A DNA stretch of 64,000 nt from Fimbriimonadaceae bacterium (GCA_019638775.1 JAHBTD010000001.1:1240001-1304000); one strand, 5' to 3'; shown: positions 42,100 to 51,569, counted from the first letter of the stretch. A program made the numbers and translations. Notes: generated by a model not told the origin, from the sequence alone.

Positions 42100-42300
42100 C
42101 TCAAAATGTAGGGTGCTGCCGCGTTGAGTGAGGATCCCGGTCCTGAGGAAAGTTGAGAAAATTAAAGGGCCCGGCGACGAACTTGTGCACGGACCCTCGG
42201 TAAAGGTTGGCGACAGAGCCGCCACTACAAGGACGGGAAGATTCTCTGAGATGTTCGGCCTGTCGTCACCAGGTTTGAGGAATTGATGTGCTCTGGTCCA
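42100..42300 (+). other. Unassigned 396-base intergenic region, possible structured RNA
   Basis: Between hsp20 and tag no frame is credible, yet the sequence from about 42110 to 42275 is not AT-rich filler. It has several short complementary segments (GGCG-acagagc-CGCC at 42209-42223; GGTCC/GGACC; GGCGACGA against TCGTCACC with one mismatch), purine-rich single-stranded-looking stretches (GAGGAAAGTTGAGAAAA) and a plausible start at 42110. It matches no RNA I can name: RNase P, SRP, 6S and cobalamin motifs were looked for and not satisfied. It could also be a decayed gene. Confidence 0.3.
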
Positions 42301-42317
42301 AGTAATCTTGAGAAGAC

Positions 42318-42878
42318 ATGGCCTTCAGCTACTGCGAATACACCCGCTCGGAGAAAGCGCATCCCCTTCACGTCACGTACCACGACACGGAGTATGGGTT
42401 TCCGTCGGCGGATGAGCCGGTTCTTTTTGAGCGCTTGATCTTAGAAATCAATCAAGCAGGGCTGAGCTGGGAAACGATTCTGAAGAAGCGCGACGGCTTC
42501 CGGCAGGCGTATGTCGATTTCGATGTGGACAAGATTGCAGCCTTTGGAGATAGCGATATCGAGCGACTTCTCGGTGACGCGGGGATCATCCGCAACCGTC
42601 TGAAGGTGCTTGCCGCAATCGACAATGCGCGGACCGTGCAGCGGCTTCGTGAAAGCCACGGGTCGTTTGCAGGCTGGTTGGACGCCCATCATCCTCTCAC
42701 AAAGGAGGAGTGGGTGAAGGTGTTTAAGAAGGCCTTCCGCTTTACGGGCGGGGAGATCGTGAACGAGTTTTTGATGAGTCTTGGCTATCTGCCGGGGGCG
42801 CACGACGAGGATTGTGCGGTGATGGAGCAGATTCGGAAGTTGCGACCGCCGTGGATGATTGTAGCGGGGAGTAAGTAG
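42318..42878 (+). CDS. tag: DNA-3-methyladenine glycosylase I
   Basis: A 186-aa base-excision repair glycosylase removing 3-methyladenine from alkylated DNA. Family motifs: VTYHDTEYGFPSADEPVLFE (usually Y-H-D-x-E-W-G), LILEINQAGLSWETILKKRD with the Q-A-G-L-S-W block, and NRLKVLAAIDNART. FKKAFRFTGGEIVNEFLMSL is the late helix region. The zinc-snap His/Cys set of E. coli Tag is only partly present (an early Cys in YCEYTRSEK and a late Cys in HDEDCAVM). It stands alone, followed by a heptamer-like repeat. Confidence 0.92.
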   Translation: MAFSYCEYTRSEKAHPLHVTYHDTEYGFPSADEPVLFERLILEINQAGLSWETILKKRDGFRQAYVDFDVDKIAAFGDSDIERLLGDAGIIRNRLKVLAAIDNARTVQRLRESHGSFAGWLDAHHPLTKEEWVKVFKKAFRFTGGEIVNEFLMSLGYLPGAHDEDCAVMEQIRKLRPPWMIVAGSK

Positions 42879-42935
42879 CTGGGAGTGAGTAGCTTTGGGT
42901 AAGTGGCTAGGTGGGAGTAGCTGGGAGGGAGTCGG
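42877..42935. repeat. Degenerate AGCTGGG/GAGTAGC-type 7-base repeat
   Basis: Directly after the tag stop: gtagctgggagtgagtagc and further variants up to about 42930. The same kind of tract follows the stops at 29721, 35660 and lies at 34630-34660. Confidence 0.55.
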
Positions 42936-43007
42936 ATGTGCCTTCAGTTTACGCGAGCCTTCGCTTTGCAGCTCGAGCCCCTTACCATCCTTACTGCTTT
43001 ACAGAGA

Positions 43008-43811
43008 TCAGCGTGTTTGTTCGGCCCTTTCTTGGCGGGCAGTCTTCCAAGTGTGTTGCCAAGGGAAGTTATAGGGGACTTCGCGCTTGACAGTGGGGAG
43101 GCCGCCCATGATGATCCACGCCCTTCGATCTTGATCGGAGGTGTTTCCGGGAGCGTAGTGAAGAGTTCGTTGGTGGTGGATTACGCATCCCCCGGCAGGG
43201 AGAGGTACTCCGACAGCTGCCGTCAGATCGACGCCTGCATCGGGTGCGATCTCCAGTCCGTGTACTTTCGGGTTGTTGCCGATCTGCTGATGCTTGAGAA
43301 CTTCGCCGAGGTGGGAGCCGGGGATGTAGTGCATGCACCCCATTTCGATGTCGACATCTTGCAAGGGAATCCAGCAGCTTAGGTTGCTGTGGTCGCTGGT
43401 CTCATCCCAATACGCTTCGTCTTGATGCCAAGGTGTGGGAGCGCCCTGCCCGGCGGGCTTGAGGATCGCGTGATCGCCCTGCCAGCTTAGAGGCGCTCCG
43501 AGGAGTTGTTCCATTACGGCTCTTGCATTTGCCCAAGCAAGGGTTTCTTTCATCTCAGGTGCAAAGCCACTAGGATCAAGGATTTGGGGGAGTTTAGCTT
43601 CGCTTCCCTCTTCGTCGTCTCCGGCGAGGTCAAATTGGTTGCCGGTTTCGCGACCAGCGCGGGCTTGAAAAAGGCGGTCGTAGATTCGACGGATAGCTTC
43701 TATTTCGTCAGGAGCGCTGACTTGGGGAAGAACGAGGTACCCCTCTTCTTGGAAGAAACGGACTTGGTCATCGGTGAGGGCGACTGTGGGCTGAGGAGGC
43801 GCGGCGCTCAT
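43008..43811 (-). CDS. Phytanoyl-CoA dioxygenase (PhyH)-family protein
   Basis: A 267-aa Fe(II)/2-oxoglutarate-dependent oxygenase on the double-stranded beta-helix fold. Metal ligands: His and Asp in TPWHQDEAYWDE and His in QRTLHYAPGNTS, with the 2-oxoglutarate-binding Arg in DQDRRAWIIMGG. It opens with LTDDQVRFFQEEGYLVLPQV, the typical family start. Bacterial members hydroxylate diverse small molecules, so the substrate is unknown. ATG 43811 is favoured over the frame start at 43862 by this alignment. Divergent from the CCA-adding-enzyme gene. Confidence 0.88.
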   Translation of the reverse strand: MSAAPPQPTVALTDDQVRFFQEEGYLVLPQVSAPDEIEAIRRIYDRLFQARAGRETGNQFDLAGDDEEGSEAKLPQILDPSGFAPEMKETLAWANARAVMEQLLGAPLSWQGDHAILKPAGQGAPTPWHQDEAYWDETSDHSNLSCWIPLQDVDIEMGCMHYIPGSHLGEVLKHQQIGNNPKVHGLEIAPDAGVDLTAAVGVPLPAGGCVIHHQRTLHYAPGNTSDQDRRAWIIMGGLPTVKREVPYNFPWQHTWKTARQERAEQTR

Positions 43812-44050
43812 GTTAATGCTTATTTCGGTGTGGGGTGGGGGATGACCTGCCTGCTCTTTCAAATTTTGTTTCTTGGGGACCTCCCACCCCTTCCCCTCCG
43901 TCCATTCCGGAAAAGTGAAAGGAGAGCTTATTGTCTCGTCTGACCTTAGCCTCCACCCTTAGGGAGGGTAGAGGCATGGGGAAATGCGCAAACACATATG
44001 TTGAGCTCGTTCGGCGGGGACCTCCCGGCACCAGTACAATAGCAACCTTA

Positions 44051-45424
44051 ATGAACTCATCGGTTGAATCCATCCTTCAAGCTATCCAGGGCACCCACTA
44101 CGCGGGGCAGCTTTGGCTTGTTGGCGGGTGCGTGCGCGATGAGCTCTTGGGGTTGCCGGAGCCAACGGATATCGATATCGTCACCGAGCTTGAGGTGGAA
44201 CCTTTGGTGGAGATGCTGGATAAGGCGGGCATAGCAGAATCGCTGCCTGTGACTTACCCTCGGTTTGGCACAGCGATGGTGAAGATTGAGAGTATTCCGG
44301 TTGAGTTTGTGCGGGCGAGGAAGGAGTCCTACGACGCCGACTCACGCAAGCCGAATGTTGAGCCAGCGACCTTGTTGGACGATGCCAGACGTCGAGACTT
44401 CACCTGCAATTCCCTGCTAAAGAACGTAACGACCGGAGAGCTCTTTGACCCGCTTGGAAATGGGCTTGACGATCTCAAGAGCAAGGTCTTGCGAACACCG
44501 CTTGATCCGGCGCTGACCTTTCGTGACGATCCTTTGCGGATGTTGCGGGCGGTGCGGTTTCGGTGGAAGCTTCGTTTTGAGCCTGCACCCGGGCTGTACG
44601 AGGCGATCAGAGCAGAGTCAGACCGGCTCAAGATCATCAGTGACGAACGGATTCGCGACGAGCTGACGAAGATGCTGGAGCTCCCCGATGCGGATGAGTG
44701 CTTGAAAGATTTGATGGATTTGAACCTGCTTCATCAGTTCGCTCCCGAGTTTGAAGAGGGGGTTGGCATGGAGCAGGGCGATTATCACCATCTGGACGTG
44801 TGGGATCATTCGCGACTTGTGGTGAAGAATGCAGGCCCCGAAGACAGAATTGTGGCCCTTGCCGCACTTTTTCATGATATTGCGAAGCCCCGCTGTAAGT
44901 CGATAGATGAGGCTGGGCGCATACGTTTCTTTGGCCACGAGACAGTCGGCGCGGAAATGGCTAAGTCCATTCTAAAAAGACTTAAATTTTCACATGAAGA
45001 GGCGGATCAGGTAGCCAAGTTAGTCCGCCATCATATGCGGCTTGGCTCATCGCCTGAGTTCACCGCAACAGCGGCGCGACGTCTGATCCGAGACTTGGGC
45101 CAAGATTTGGGGGCATTGTTAAGGCTGATTGAGGCGGATCGAGACGCGCATCGCCCGGGGATGCCGACCTTGGATTTGGGTCCGATACGCGAACGGTTAG
45201 AGCAAGTCAACGCGTCTACTCCTGTAGAGACGCTGGACAGCCCGCTTTCTGGTGACGAGATCATGGCGGTCCTAGGGGTTGAGCCCGGGGAGCAGGTTGG
45301 CAGGTGGAAAGCGTTTCTTTGTGAAAGGGTATTGGAGGGCGACCTTATCGCTGGGGATAAGGCCGGTGCAGAGCGTCTGTTGCTCGAAGCATTTCATAAG
45401 AACGTCGATAGGGGTCCATTGTAA
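44051..45424 (+). CDS. cca: CCA tRNA nucleotidyltransferase / poly(A) polymerase family with HD domain
   Basis: A 457-aa class II nucleotidyltransferase. The head reads LWLVGGCVRDELLGLPEPTD, then IDIVTELEVE with the catalytic Asp pair (G-G-x-V-R-D and D-I-D). DARRRDFTCNSLLKN and RFRDDPLRMLRAVRF-type blocks give nucleotide selection and the neck. An HD phosphohydrolase domain follows (HHLDVWDHSRLVVKN, FHDIAKPRCKSI). It adds or repairs the 3' CCA of tRNA, or adds poly(A). ATG 44051 is chosen as the start of homology; the frame is open back to 43931. Confidence 0.9.
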   Translation: MNSSVESILQAIQGTHYAGQLWLVGGCVRDELLGLPEPTDIDIVTELEVEPLVEMLDKAGIAESLPVTYPRFGTAMVKIESIPVEFVRARKESYDADSRKPNVEPATLLDDARRRDFTCNSLLKNVTTGELFDPLGNGLDDLKSKVLRTPLDPALTFRDDPLRMLRAVRFRWKLRFEPAPGLYEAIRAESDRLKIISDERIRDELTKMLELPDADECLKDLMDLNLLHQFAPEFEEGVGMEQGDYHHLDVWDHSRLVVKNAGPEDRIVALAALFHDIAKPRCKSIDEAGRIRFFGHETVGAEMAKSILKRLKFSHEEADQVAKLVRHHMRLGSSPEFTATAARRLIRDLGQDLGALLRLIEADRDAHRPGMPTLDLGPIRERLEQVNASTPVETLDSPLSGDEIMAVLGVEPGEQVGRWKAFLCERVLEGDLIAGDKAGAERLLLEAFHKNVDRGPL

Positions 45425-45550
45425 ACCGGAGCGCCGGTGCTTTACAATGGAGTCTTAGGCGGTCTATTGAGGGCGCCCACTTTGCCATTGATTGATCTGT
45501 GTGTTAGGAATAATCAAATTGAATCCAAGTAAACGGGAGACCGCATTCGG

Positions 45551-46675
45551 GTGGACTTAGGCCCTCCTCTACAGTTCACTGGCAGACTGAGGGTTTATCA
45601 CGAAGGCAGAAAGCTGCTGTTCTTCGGTGGGAATGACTATCACCGTCTCACCCAAAACCCCGACGTGCATCGCACGCTGATGGTCACCCTTGACGATCAG
45701 GGGCTGAGCCTTGCCGGGTCACGGGTGACGACGGCGAACCATATTATCTATGGCGAGCTTGAAGAATCGCTCGCTCGTTTTTTTGCCACCGAAGCTTCCC
45801 TCTTGACGCCGACCGGATATGCCGCGAACACGATTTTGTTTCAGGGCATTGCCGACGAGTTTGACAAAGTTTTCCTCGACGAGCGCGCGCATGGAAGCCT
45901 GGTGGATGCGGCGCTTTGTGCTCGGCTGGAGATGATCACCTACAAGACGAGCGACCCTGAGGACCTTCAAGCCAAGCTCAAGGAGCACCTACAGCCAAAG
46001 GAGAGGCCGCTCATCGCCACCGATTCGATCTTTGCGAGCGTTGGGGACTCCCCGCCACTGACTGATCTTGTAAAGATCGCCGAGGATCACGACGGGATGC
46101 TGGTGCTGGACGACGCCCATGCCGTCGGTGTTGTGGGTGATAACGGCAAGGGCTCTTGGTCGGAGTGGCATTTGAATCGTGAGTCGATCATTCAGGTGGG
46201 CACACTCAGCAAGGCCTTTGGCACGTACGGTGGGTTTGTTCTGGGTTCGCATGGACTGATTTCGAAAGTACGCTCGACCAGTCGTGCGTTTATCGGCAGC
46301 ACGCCGATTCCGATTCCGATGGCAGCGGCAGCAAAGAAAGCAGTGGAGGTTCTAGACCGAGACTTGGATAGGGTCTTGCGACTTCGCGACTATGCGCTTA
46401 GCGCGAAAAAGCTGCTGCGATCCTTTGGGTTGCCGCAGTTCGAATCGGCTTCTCCGATCTTGTCGGTGACGCTTATGGATGCGGAGCGCAATAAGCGTTT
46501 TGGCGACCACCTAAAGGATTGGGGCATCTTCCCATCCTTTATCGACTATCCTGGTTCTCCTCCCGGTGGGCACTTCCGATTTACGCTGTCAAGCGCTCAT
46601 TCGTCGATGGATGTTGAAGCCTTGATGGAGAGTATCCGGCTGGGGGTCGTCGCGCACGGGGTTGAAGCGAAATGA
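45551..46675 (+). CDS. Alpha-oxoamine synthase family PLP enzyme (BioF/Kbl-like)
   Basis: A 374-aa fold-type I aminotransferase-like enzyme. GNDYHRLTQNPDVHRTLMVT near the N-terminus is the family's Y-L-G-L-x region. GSRVTTANHIIYGELEESLA has the G-S-R-x-x-x-G-x-x-x-x-H pattern, LVLDDAHAVGVVGDNGKGSW the PLP Asp-x-x-His, and QVGTLSKAFGTYGGFVLGSH the Schiff-base lysine. Members make 8-amino-7-oxononanoate (biotin), 2-amino-3-ketobutyrate or sphingoid bases; no biotin or tdh genes are adjacent, so the product is open. The start is GTG 45551. It overlaps the next gene by 4 bases. Confidence 0.88.
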   Translation: MDLGPPLQFTGRLRVYHEGRKLLFFGGNDYHRLTQNPDVHRTLMVTLDDQGLSLAGSRVTTANHIIYGELEESLARFFATEASLLTPTGYAANTILFQGIADEFDKVFLDERAHGSLVDAALCARLEMITYKTSDPEDLQAKLKEHLQPKERPLIATDSIFASVGDSPPLTDLVKIAEDHDGMLVLDDAHAVGVVGDNGKGSWSEWHLNRESIIQVGTLSKAFGTYGGFVLGSHGLISKVRSTSRAFIGSTPIPIPMAAAAKKAVEVLDRDLDRVLRLRDYALSAKKLLRSFGLPQFESASPILSVTLMDAERNKRFGDHLKDWGIFPSFIDYPGSPPGGHFRFTLSSAHSSMDVEALMESIRLGVVAHGVEAK

Positions 46676-47106
46676 GCACGACCAAAGAAGGGCTACCCGG
46701 GATCATACTGAAAGACGCCGAGGAGTTCAAGCGCCTCCGTGAGAGCCAGGTCTCAGAAGAATTTCTCAGAGCAGCCCATGGCACCGCTTCTGAGGAGGTT
46801 TGGCTGGATGTGATTCATCGCTATCCAGAATTGAGGGAGTGGGTAGCACACAACAAGACAGTTCCCATTTCAATTCTAAAGATATTGGCAAAGGACAGCG
46901 AACCCCGAGTTCGATTTTCCGTAGCTGTTAAGAGAAAACTCACTCCTGATCTCTTTTGCGAACTCGCTGCCGATGAAGACGAAGGGGTCCGTCAAGGCAT
47001 TGTCTACAATCCGAAGGTTCCCAAGGCCATTTTAGAGCAGCTGACTAATGATTCGGTCAGCCTCATTCGAGAAGTCGCTAAGTCGCGCCTCGCAGAGATG
47101 CAGTGA
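46672..47106 (+). CDS. Leucine-rich-variant/HEAT-like repeat protein, 144 aa
   Basis: The C-terminal 100 residues hold three or four 24-residue LRV-type repeats: ELREWVAHNKTVPISILKIL, EPRVRFSVAVKRKLTPDLFC, EGVRQGIVYNPKVPKAILEQ and the start of a fourth. Each has V-R-x-x-V-A-x-N-P-x-x-P-x-x-x-L-x-x-L. This makes a small helical solenoid, probably for binding protein. It is coupled to the PLP enzyme gene by a 4-base ATGA overlap, so they may act together, but no activity is known. Confidence 0.8.
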   Translation: MSTTKEGLPGIILKDAEEFKRLRESQVSEEFLRAAHGTASEEVWLDVIHRYPELREWVAHNKTVPISILKILAKDSEPRVRFSVAVKRKLTPDLFCELAADEDEGVRQGIVYNPKVPKAILEQLTNDSVSLIREVAKSRLAEMQ

Positions 47107-47151
47107 GTTGGTAGGGTTTGTACGAGATATTTAAGTTTGGTCATAGATGCA

Positions 47152-47174
47152 GGCAAAATCACCTGAATTTTGCC
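47152..47174. promoter_or_regulatory. Hairpin GGCAAAAT-cacctga-ATTTTGCC
   Basis: A perfect 8-bp stem in the gap 47107-47263 between the LRV gene and the big secreted protein. There is no T-tract of note; it may be a weak terminator or an operator. Confidence 0.4.
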
Positions 47175-47263
47175 CCAAAGTTAGACGATTCGGTCGAAGT
47201 TGAGCCATCTTAGAGGCGTGTGGTCCAATTCGACCCCTGGTCAAAAGTGAGAGGTGCAAAAAG

Positions 47264-49696
47264 TTGAAGCAACGTTGCTCGTGGTTAGCGGCAGGATTAG
47301 TCCTGCTGTCAGTGTTTACAACATCGTCATTTGCGCAGTCGGGTGGTCAGAAGACTTCTGGCTACTGGAAAGGTGCGCCGGGTATTACAGTCAAGGTGTC
47401 CGACATCATGGCTCAGGAGCGTCCGCGTCGTCCTGAGGATTTGATCGGATACGAACAGATTTCTCCGGACATCTGGGGTCGTGAGGAGGGTGAATATCCC
47501 GATCGCAGCAAACTTAGGCAGAACCCCCGATCTCCACAAGTGGCTCAGTGGCCCGTTCCGTCGAAAGGGCGATTGCTTGCCTATCGACCGACGCCCTTGC
47601 TGGAGCTCCTTTCGCCTTCTTATTCGCCTCAGCCGACTGGCGTGAGTTTTAACGCGATCAACGTTTCCGCTTCGGGCGCGATCCCGCCGGATACTCAGGG
47701 CTGTGTTGGCCCCACACAGATCGTGGTTTGTGCAAACGGCCGAATCCGCGTTTTCGATAAGAATGGAGTTATGGGCGGGCTGAACGTGACAACGAACACG
47801 TTCTTTAACAGTGTGCGCAACGGTTCGGGAACTTCCGACCCTCGCGTTCGCTTTGATCCGTTGACTCAGCGATGGTTTATCCTGATCATTAACGTATCTT
47901 CACCAAACCGAATTCTGATCGCGGTGAGCAGTGGCCCGACAATCACCGACTCGTCCAGCTTTACGTTCTATCAGTTCCAGCAGGACCTGGTGGCTCCGGC
48001 TGGAAACACTGGCCAGCTCTGCGATTATCCGACTCTGGGTATTGACAATCAGGCTCTTTATATCGGTGGCAACATGTTCGGCGCTAGCTTCCAGGGCACG
48101 TCGGCATGGGTTGTGAAGAAGAGCTCCGTTCTGAGCGGTGGCCCGATTGAGGCGGTCGCTTTCCGAGGGCTGGCTCCGGCGGGCGGCGCGGGTCCTTATA
48201 CTCCTCAGGGTGTCGATAACTACGACCCAACAGCGACCGAAGGATATTTCATCGGCGTTGACAACGTTTCTTTTGGTGTGCTCGTTCTTCGACGCGTCAC
48301 CAACCTTTCGACAACCCCGACGATTTCGGGCAACATCAACCTTACCGTTCCGTCGACGACCTCGCCTTCGGCGCGAACAGTTCTCGGCAGCACACGTCCG
48401 TTGGATGCGATCGACGACCGGCTGTACTGTGCACAAATCTTTAAGGACACCGTTAACGGTCTGACAACTCTTTGGACAGCCCATCACTTCCGAGTGACCT
48501 CCGCAGGCGTTGCTAGCAGTACGGGCACCCGTCTTGGCACACGCTGGTACGAGATTCAGAACTTTACGGGAACTCCGTCGTTGCGACAATCGGGCACCGT
48601 TTTTGATCCGGCAGCTTCGAATGCTTCGAGCTATTGGTTCGGTGCGGCGGCGATGTCGGGTCAGGGCCACATGGCGATCTCATTTAGCAATGCAGGACCT
48701 GCTCAACGGGCAGAGATCGCAGCGGCAGGACGCTTTGCTTCCGACCCGTTGGGAACTACCCAATCACCGACCGTCATTCAGACAAGCTCTTCGGACTATA
48801 ACATTCAAACGACGGGTACCCAGCGATGGGGAGACTACTCCTACGTTGCGGTTGATCCGACCGATCGAATGACGATGTGGTCGTTCCAAGAGTATTGCGA
48901 CGCAAACAACTCTTGGGGTGTGCGTGTCGTGGAGCTTCTTGCTCCGCCTCCTGCCCAATCGCCGACATGTGCGCCGACAGGTGTAGCGGGCGGTACGACA
49001 ACTAATGTGGTGGTCACGGGCAGTACGGCTGGTGGCGCTGGATTCTACGATCCTCCTCAGACGTGGTCGACCAACCGGCTTGCTGCAAGCATCACCGGTT
49101 CGGGAGTTACCATCAACTCGGTGACCTTCAACAGCCCGTCGCAGATGACGATGAATGTGACAGTTACCCCGGGCGCAGCGCTTGGTGCGCGCACTGTGAC
49201 GATCACGAACCCGGACGGACAAACGGTGACCACGAGCTTGACGATTAACCCAGGCACGTATAACCTGAACCCGCTGACGTTCTCGCACACCGGCGGTCTG
49301 TTTGTGTTCGGTAACGCTGCAAGCCTTGCTGCCAGCGATAACTCCTATGTGGAGTACAACAAGGGCGTCTCGCTCTTGATGGACCTTGAGTCCACTTCGC
49401 CGATCGCCAATGCACAGAGCATTACGTTCCGTGCGGAGACGAACATGCAGACACCAGAAGGAAGCCTTCGGGTTTCGCTATTCGACTTCGTTGCCAATGC
49501 TTGGGAGCAGGTCGATGCCTTTGCAACACAGACTAACGATAACATCGTTGTTACCGTGGCTCCAGCTTCTGTGAATCGGTTTATCCAAACAGGTACGCGA
49601 AAGATTAGGGCAAGGCTTGGATTCAAGGGTGACCAGGATCCAAACGCGTCCTATTCGCAGCACATTGACTGGGTTCAGTGGACGATTGTAGGCTAA
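47264..49696 (+). CDS. Large secreted protein with C-terminal IPT/Ig-like region, 810 aa
   Basis: The start is TTG 47264, with GAGAGGTG 9 bases before it and a signal peptide CSWLAAGLVLLSVFTTSSFA. Residues about 100-560 look like a beta-propeller-type domain (GCVGPTQIVVCANGRIRVFD, SDPRVRFDPLTQRWFILIIN, QRWGDYSYVAVDPTDRMTMW). Residues about 570-660 resemble an IPT/TIG or Ig-like domain (GVTINSVTFNSPSQMTMNVT, ARTVTITNPDGQTVTTSLTI). The last 140 residues are a beta-sandwich. It has no PEP-CTERM or lipobox, so release or non-covalent surface binding is likely. A strong terminator follows at 49720. Function unknown. Confidence 0.8.
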   Translation: MKQRCSWLAAGLVLLSVFTTSSFAQSGGQKTSGYWKGAPGITVKVSDIMAQERPRRPEDLIGYEQISPDIWGREEGEYPDRSKLRQNPRSPQVAQWPVPSKGRLLAYRPTPLLELLSPSYSPQPTGVSFNAINVSASGAIPPDTQGCVGPTQIVVCANGRIRVFDKNGVMGGLNVTTNTFFNSVRNGSGTSDPRVRFDPLTQRWFILIINVSSPNRILIAVSSGPTITDSSSFTFYQFQQDLVAPAGNTGQLCDYPTLGIDNQALYIGGNMFGASFQGTSAWVVKKSSVLSGGPIEAVAFRGLAPAGGAGPYTPQGVDNYDPTATEGYFIGVDNVSFGVLVLRRVTNLSTTPTISGNINLTVPSTTSPSARTVLGSTRPLDAIDDRLYCAQIFKDTVNGLTTLWTAHHFRVTSAGVASSTGTRLGTRWYEIQNFTGTPSLRQSGTVFDPAASNASSYWFGAAAMSGQGHMAISFSNAGPAQRAEIAAAGRFASDPLGTTQSPTVIQTSSSDYNIQTTGTQRWGDYSYVAVDPTDRMTMWSFQEYCDANNSWGVRVVELLAPPPAQSPTCAPTGVAGGTTTNVVVTGSTAGGAGFYDPPQTWSTNRLAASITGSGVTINSVTFNSPSQMTMNVTVTPGAALGARTVTITNPDGQTVTTSLTINPGTYNLNPLTFSHTGGLFVFGNAASLAASDNSYVEYNKGVSLLMDLESTSPIANAQSITFRAETNMQTPEGSLRVSLFDFVANAWEQVDAFATQTNDNIVVTVAPASVNRFIQTGTRKIRARLGFKGDQDPNASYSQHIDWVQWTIVG

Positions 49697-49719
49697 GCCT
49701 GCGATCCTAAGATAACGAA

Positions 49720-49749
49720 CTGCCCCGAGCTTACTCGGGGCAGTTTTTT
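49720..49749 (+). terminator. Rho-independent terminator
   Basis: CTGCCCCGAG (49720-49729), loop ctta, CTCGGGGCAG (49734-49743), TTTTTT: a textbook terminator for the gene ending at 49696. It also separates it from the convergent gene ending at 49755. Confidence 0.95.
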
Positions 49750-49754
49750 GTGAT

Positions 49755-51569
49755 CTAACCAGGGCTGCCGAGGAGTTTGGCCCCGCGCGTTCGGATGTCC
49801 TCGGGCAGGGCTGGGTTGAGGTTGCGCAGATAGAGCGCTCCGCTTGTGGGGCGGCAGGCTTCGTACACGTCGAGCGCGGCTTTGGCTTCGGCTGCGTCGG
49901 CGCTAAATAGCCAACCAAGGATGCCCTTGAGTCCGTCGGCTTCGGCAACCTTTCCTTGCAGGCTTTGCGGCAGGACAGTTAGGATGAACCTGGCGGCAGA
50001 CGCGCGGACCGCAGGATTACTTGAGGCTGCCAGTGAGTTTGTGAGCGCTGCGAAAAAGGCGATTTCTGCCTTACCCGCTTTTGCAAACGCGTCGGCAAAG
50101 TCTTTGCCGCTGCCTTCGACCCACTTTGCCAGCTTGTTAGGGTCGCGTTGATCGACCTCCTTCACGAGCCAAGGGACTGTGTTCAGTGGCGCGTCGGTGC
50201 CACCAAGGATCATTGGGTCGAAACATCCTTTGTATTCTTCGCCGCTCAAGTCGATCTCGCAGTCGGCTTTTAGCTGATACAACGCACGGGCGTACTGACC
50301 CTTGGAAGGAGCTGGGAAGAGCTTCGTTGTGATGTCCTCATAGGTTGCCTTGTCGCTATACACCCAGAGTCGCGCCTGGTCGTAGGGGTCCTCTGTGCGG
50401 AGCTTAGCCTGAAGTCCGGCGATCTTGGCCCAACCTCGATCTGAGGGCAGCCCGACTTCGTACTTGACCGAGGGTTCGGGTTGTTTCTTGTGCATGTTCA
50501 TGCAGGCGATGCGCGCACGTGCGGTGACCTTTGCGGGAGGGACGATCCATTCCGGTAGCGCAGATGCGTACAGTGGCTTTGGTGGAAGCACCATCTTGAT
50601 CAGGGCGATGATGAGCATGTCTTGGAAGTTCGGATCATCGCTTCTTAGTACTGTGCCTGGATACAGCTCCAGCGCGATAGGTTTGGTGGTTGGGTTTTCA
50701 GCGGTGATAAGCGCGAGCCCCATGTTTTGGCAAGAGACGTTGAAGCTCATCTCGGCGAGGGCGTTTGTGCTGCACTGGACGGTCCCCTGCGGAGTGACCA
50801 TACACACGCCGACCTCTTCGGTGGATGGTGGAGGAATATATCCGTGCTCCTTCGGCTCCTCGGAGATAACGCTGCACCGGCAGGACGTATAGGCAGGCGA
50901 GGCATCGTACTGGTCGAGGAAAACCTTGAACTCGAACATATCCATCGAGCCCGTCGGCCCAGTGGTTTTGATAATCTTTCCGTCCGGGCCGGGCACTTCG
51001 CGGTACATCTCATAGTGCAGCTTGCCGGAATACCGATGGGCCTTGAGTCGGCGTTTCTGTCCGCCGCAAGCCCCGTTGAACCAATGCCTCCAATCAAGCT
51101 TCACCGTCCACTTCGCAGCGTCTTTGTCGATAGCCTTTTGCATTGCTTCGCGCAGATTCCATTCGACATCGCCTCCCTTGAATGTCGCTCCAAACTTCTG
51201 AAAGTCCTTCGTGATGTCCTCGATCTTGTTCGGATAGCCCAGATCATGCAGCGACGTCAGCTCGGGAGGAAGCGTTACCCGATGAACTTCTTCGCAGGCC
51301 CGGTCGCAAGAATCGTCGCACTGAGAATGCAGAAGGTGCTTCTTGCCCCGGCACATCTTGTCGCAGTAGTAGTCGCGCAGCCCGGTAATGCCCTCGTCCT
51401 TCCACACCACCCAAATCCTGATGCGTCCGTTTCCGGCGTCTATCGACCAGACCTGATCGGGCGCGGTGGGAGGCGGAAGATCGTTCTTAGGTTGGTCTTG
51501 GGCGTTTGTGCCGCTGGCAAAAGGCAGAAAACTGAGCGCGGCGAGCGCACCGAGCAGAATCGCTTTCAT
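49755..51569 (-). CDS. Secreted Cys-rich hypothetical protein, 604 aa
   Basis: Signal peptide MKAILLGALAALSFLPFASG. Residues about 60-95 are cysteine-rich (DYYCDKMCRGKKHLLHSQCD, DSCDRACEE), probably disulfide-bonded; further Cys lie in GACGGQKRR, SCRCSV and CEIDLSGEEYKGCFD. The C-terminal 150 residues are helical and repetitive, similar to HEAT/ARM-type helices (KLAKWVEGSGKDFADAFAKA, NSLAASSNPAVRASAARFIL). No family is recognised. It is convergent with the large secreted protein. Confidence 0.75.
   Translation of the reverse strand: MKAILLGALAALSFLPFASGTNAQDQPKNDLPPPTAPDQVWSIDAGNGRIRIWVVWKDEGITGLRDYYCDKMCRGKKHLLHSQCDDSCDRACEEVHRVTLPPELTSLHDLGYPNKIEDITKDFQKFGATFKGGDVEWNLREAMQKAIDKDAAKWTVKLDWRHWFNGACGGQKRRLKAHRYSGKLHYEMYREVPGPDGKIIKTTGPTGSMDMFEFKVFLDQYDASPAYTSCRCSVISEEPKEHGYIPPPSTEEVGVCMVTPQGTVQCSTNALAEMSFNVSCQNMGLALITAENPTTKPIALELYPGTVLRSDDPNFQDMLIIALIKMVLPPKPLYASALPEWIVPPAKVTARARIACMNMHKKQPEPSVKYEVGLPSDRGWAKIAGLQAKLRTEDPYDQARLWVYSDKATYEDITTKLFPAPSKGQYARALYQLKADCEIDLSGEEYKGCFDPMILGGTDAPLNTVPWLVKEVDQRDPNKLAKWVEGSGKDFADAFAKAGKAEIAFFAALTNSLAASSNPAVRASAARFILTVLPQSLQGKVAEADGLKGILGWLFSADAAEAKAALDVYEACRPTSGALYLRNLNPALPEDIRTRGAKLLGSPG

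Noticed and set aside
42100-42300. RNase P, SRP, 6S RNA or cobalamin riboswitch
   Set aside because: GAGGAAAG resembles the RNase P core but the 3' ACAGAA region is absent; TTCTCTGAGATGTTCG resembles the E. coli 6S 5' end but lies too close to the tag start for a full 6S; cobalamin box fragments are out of order.
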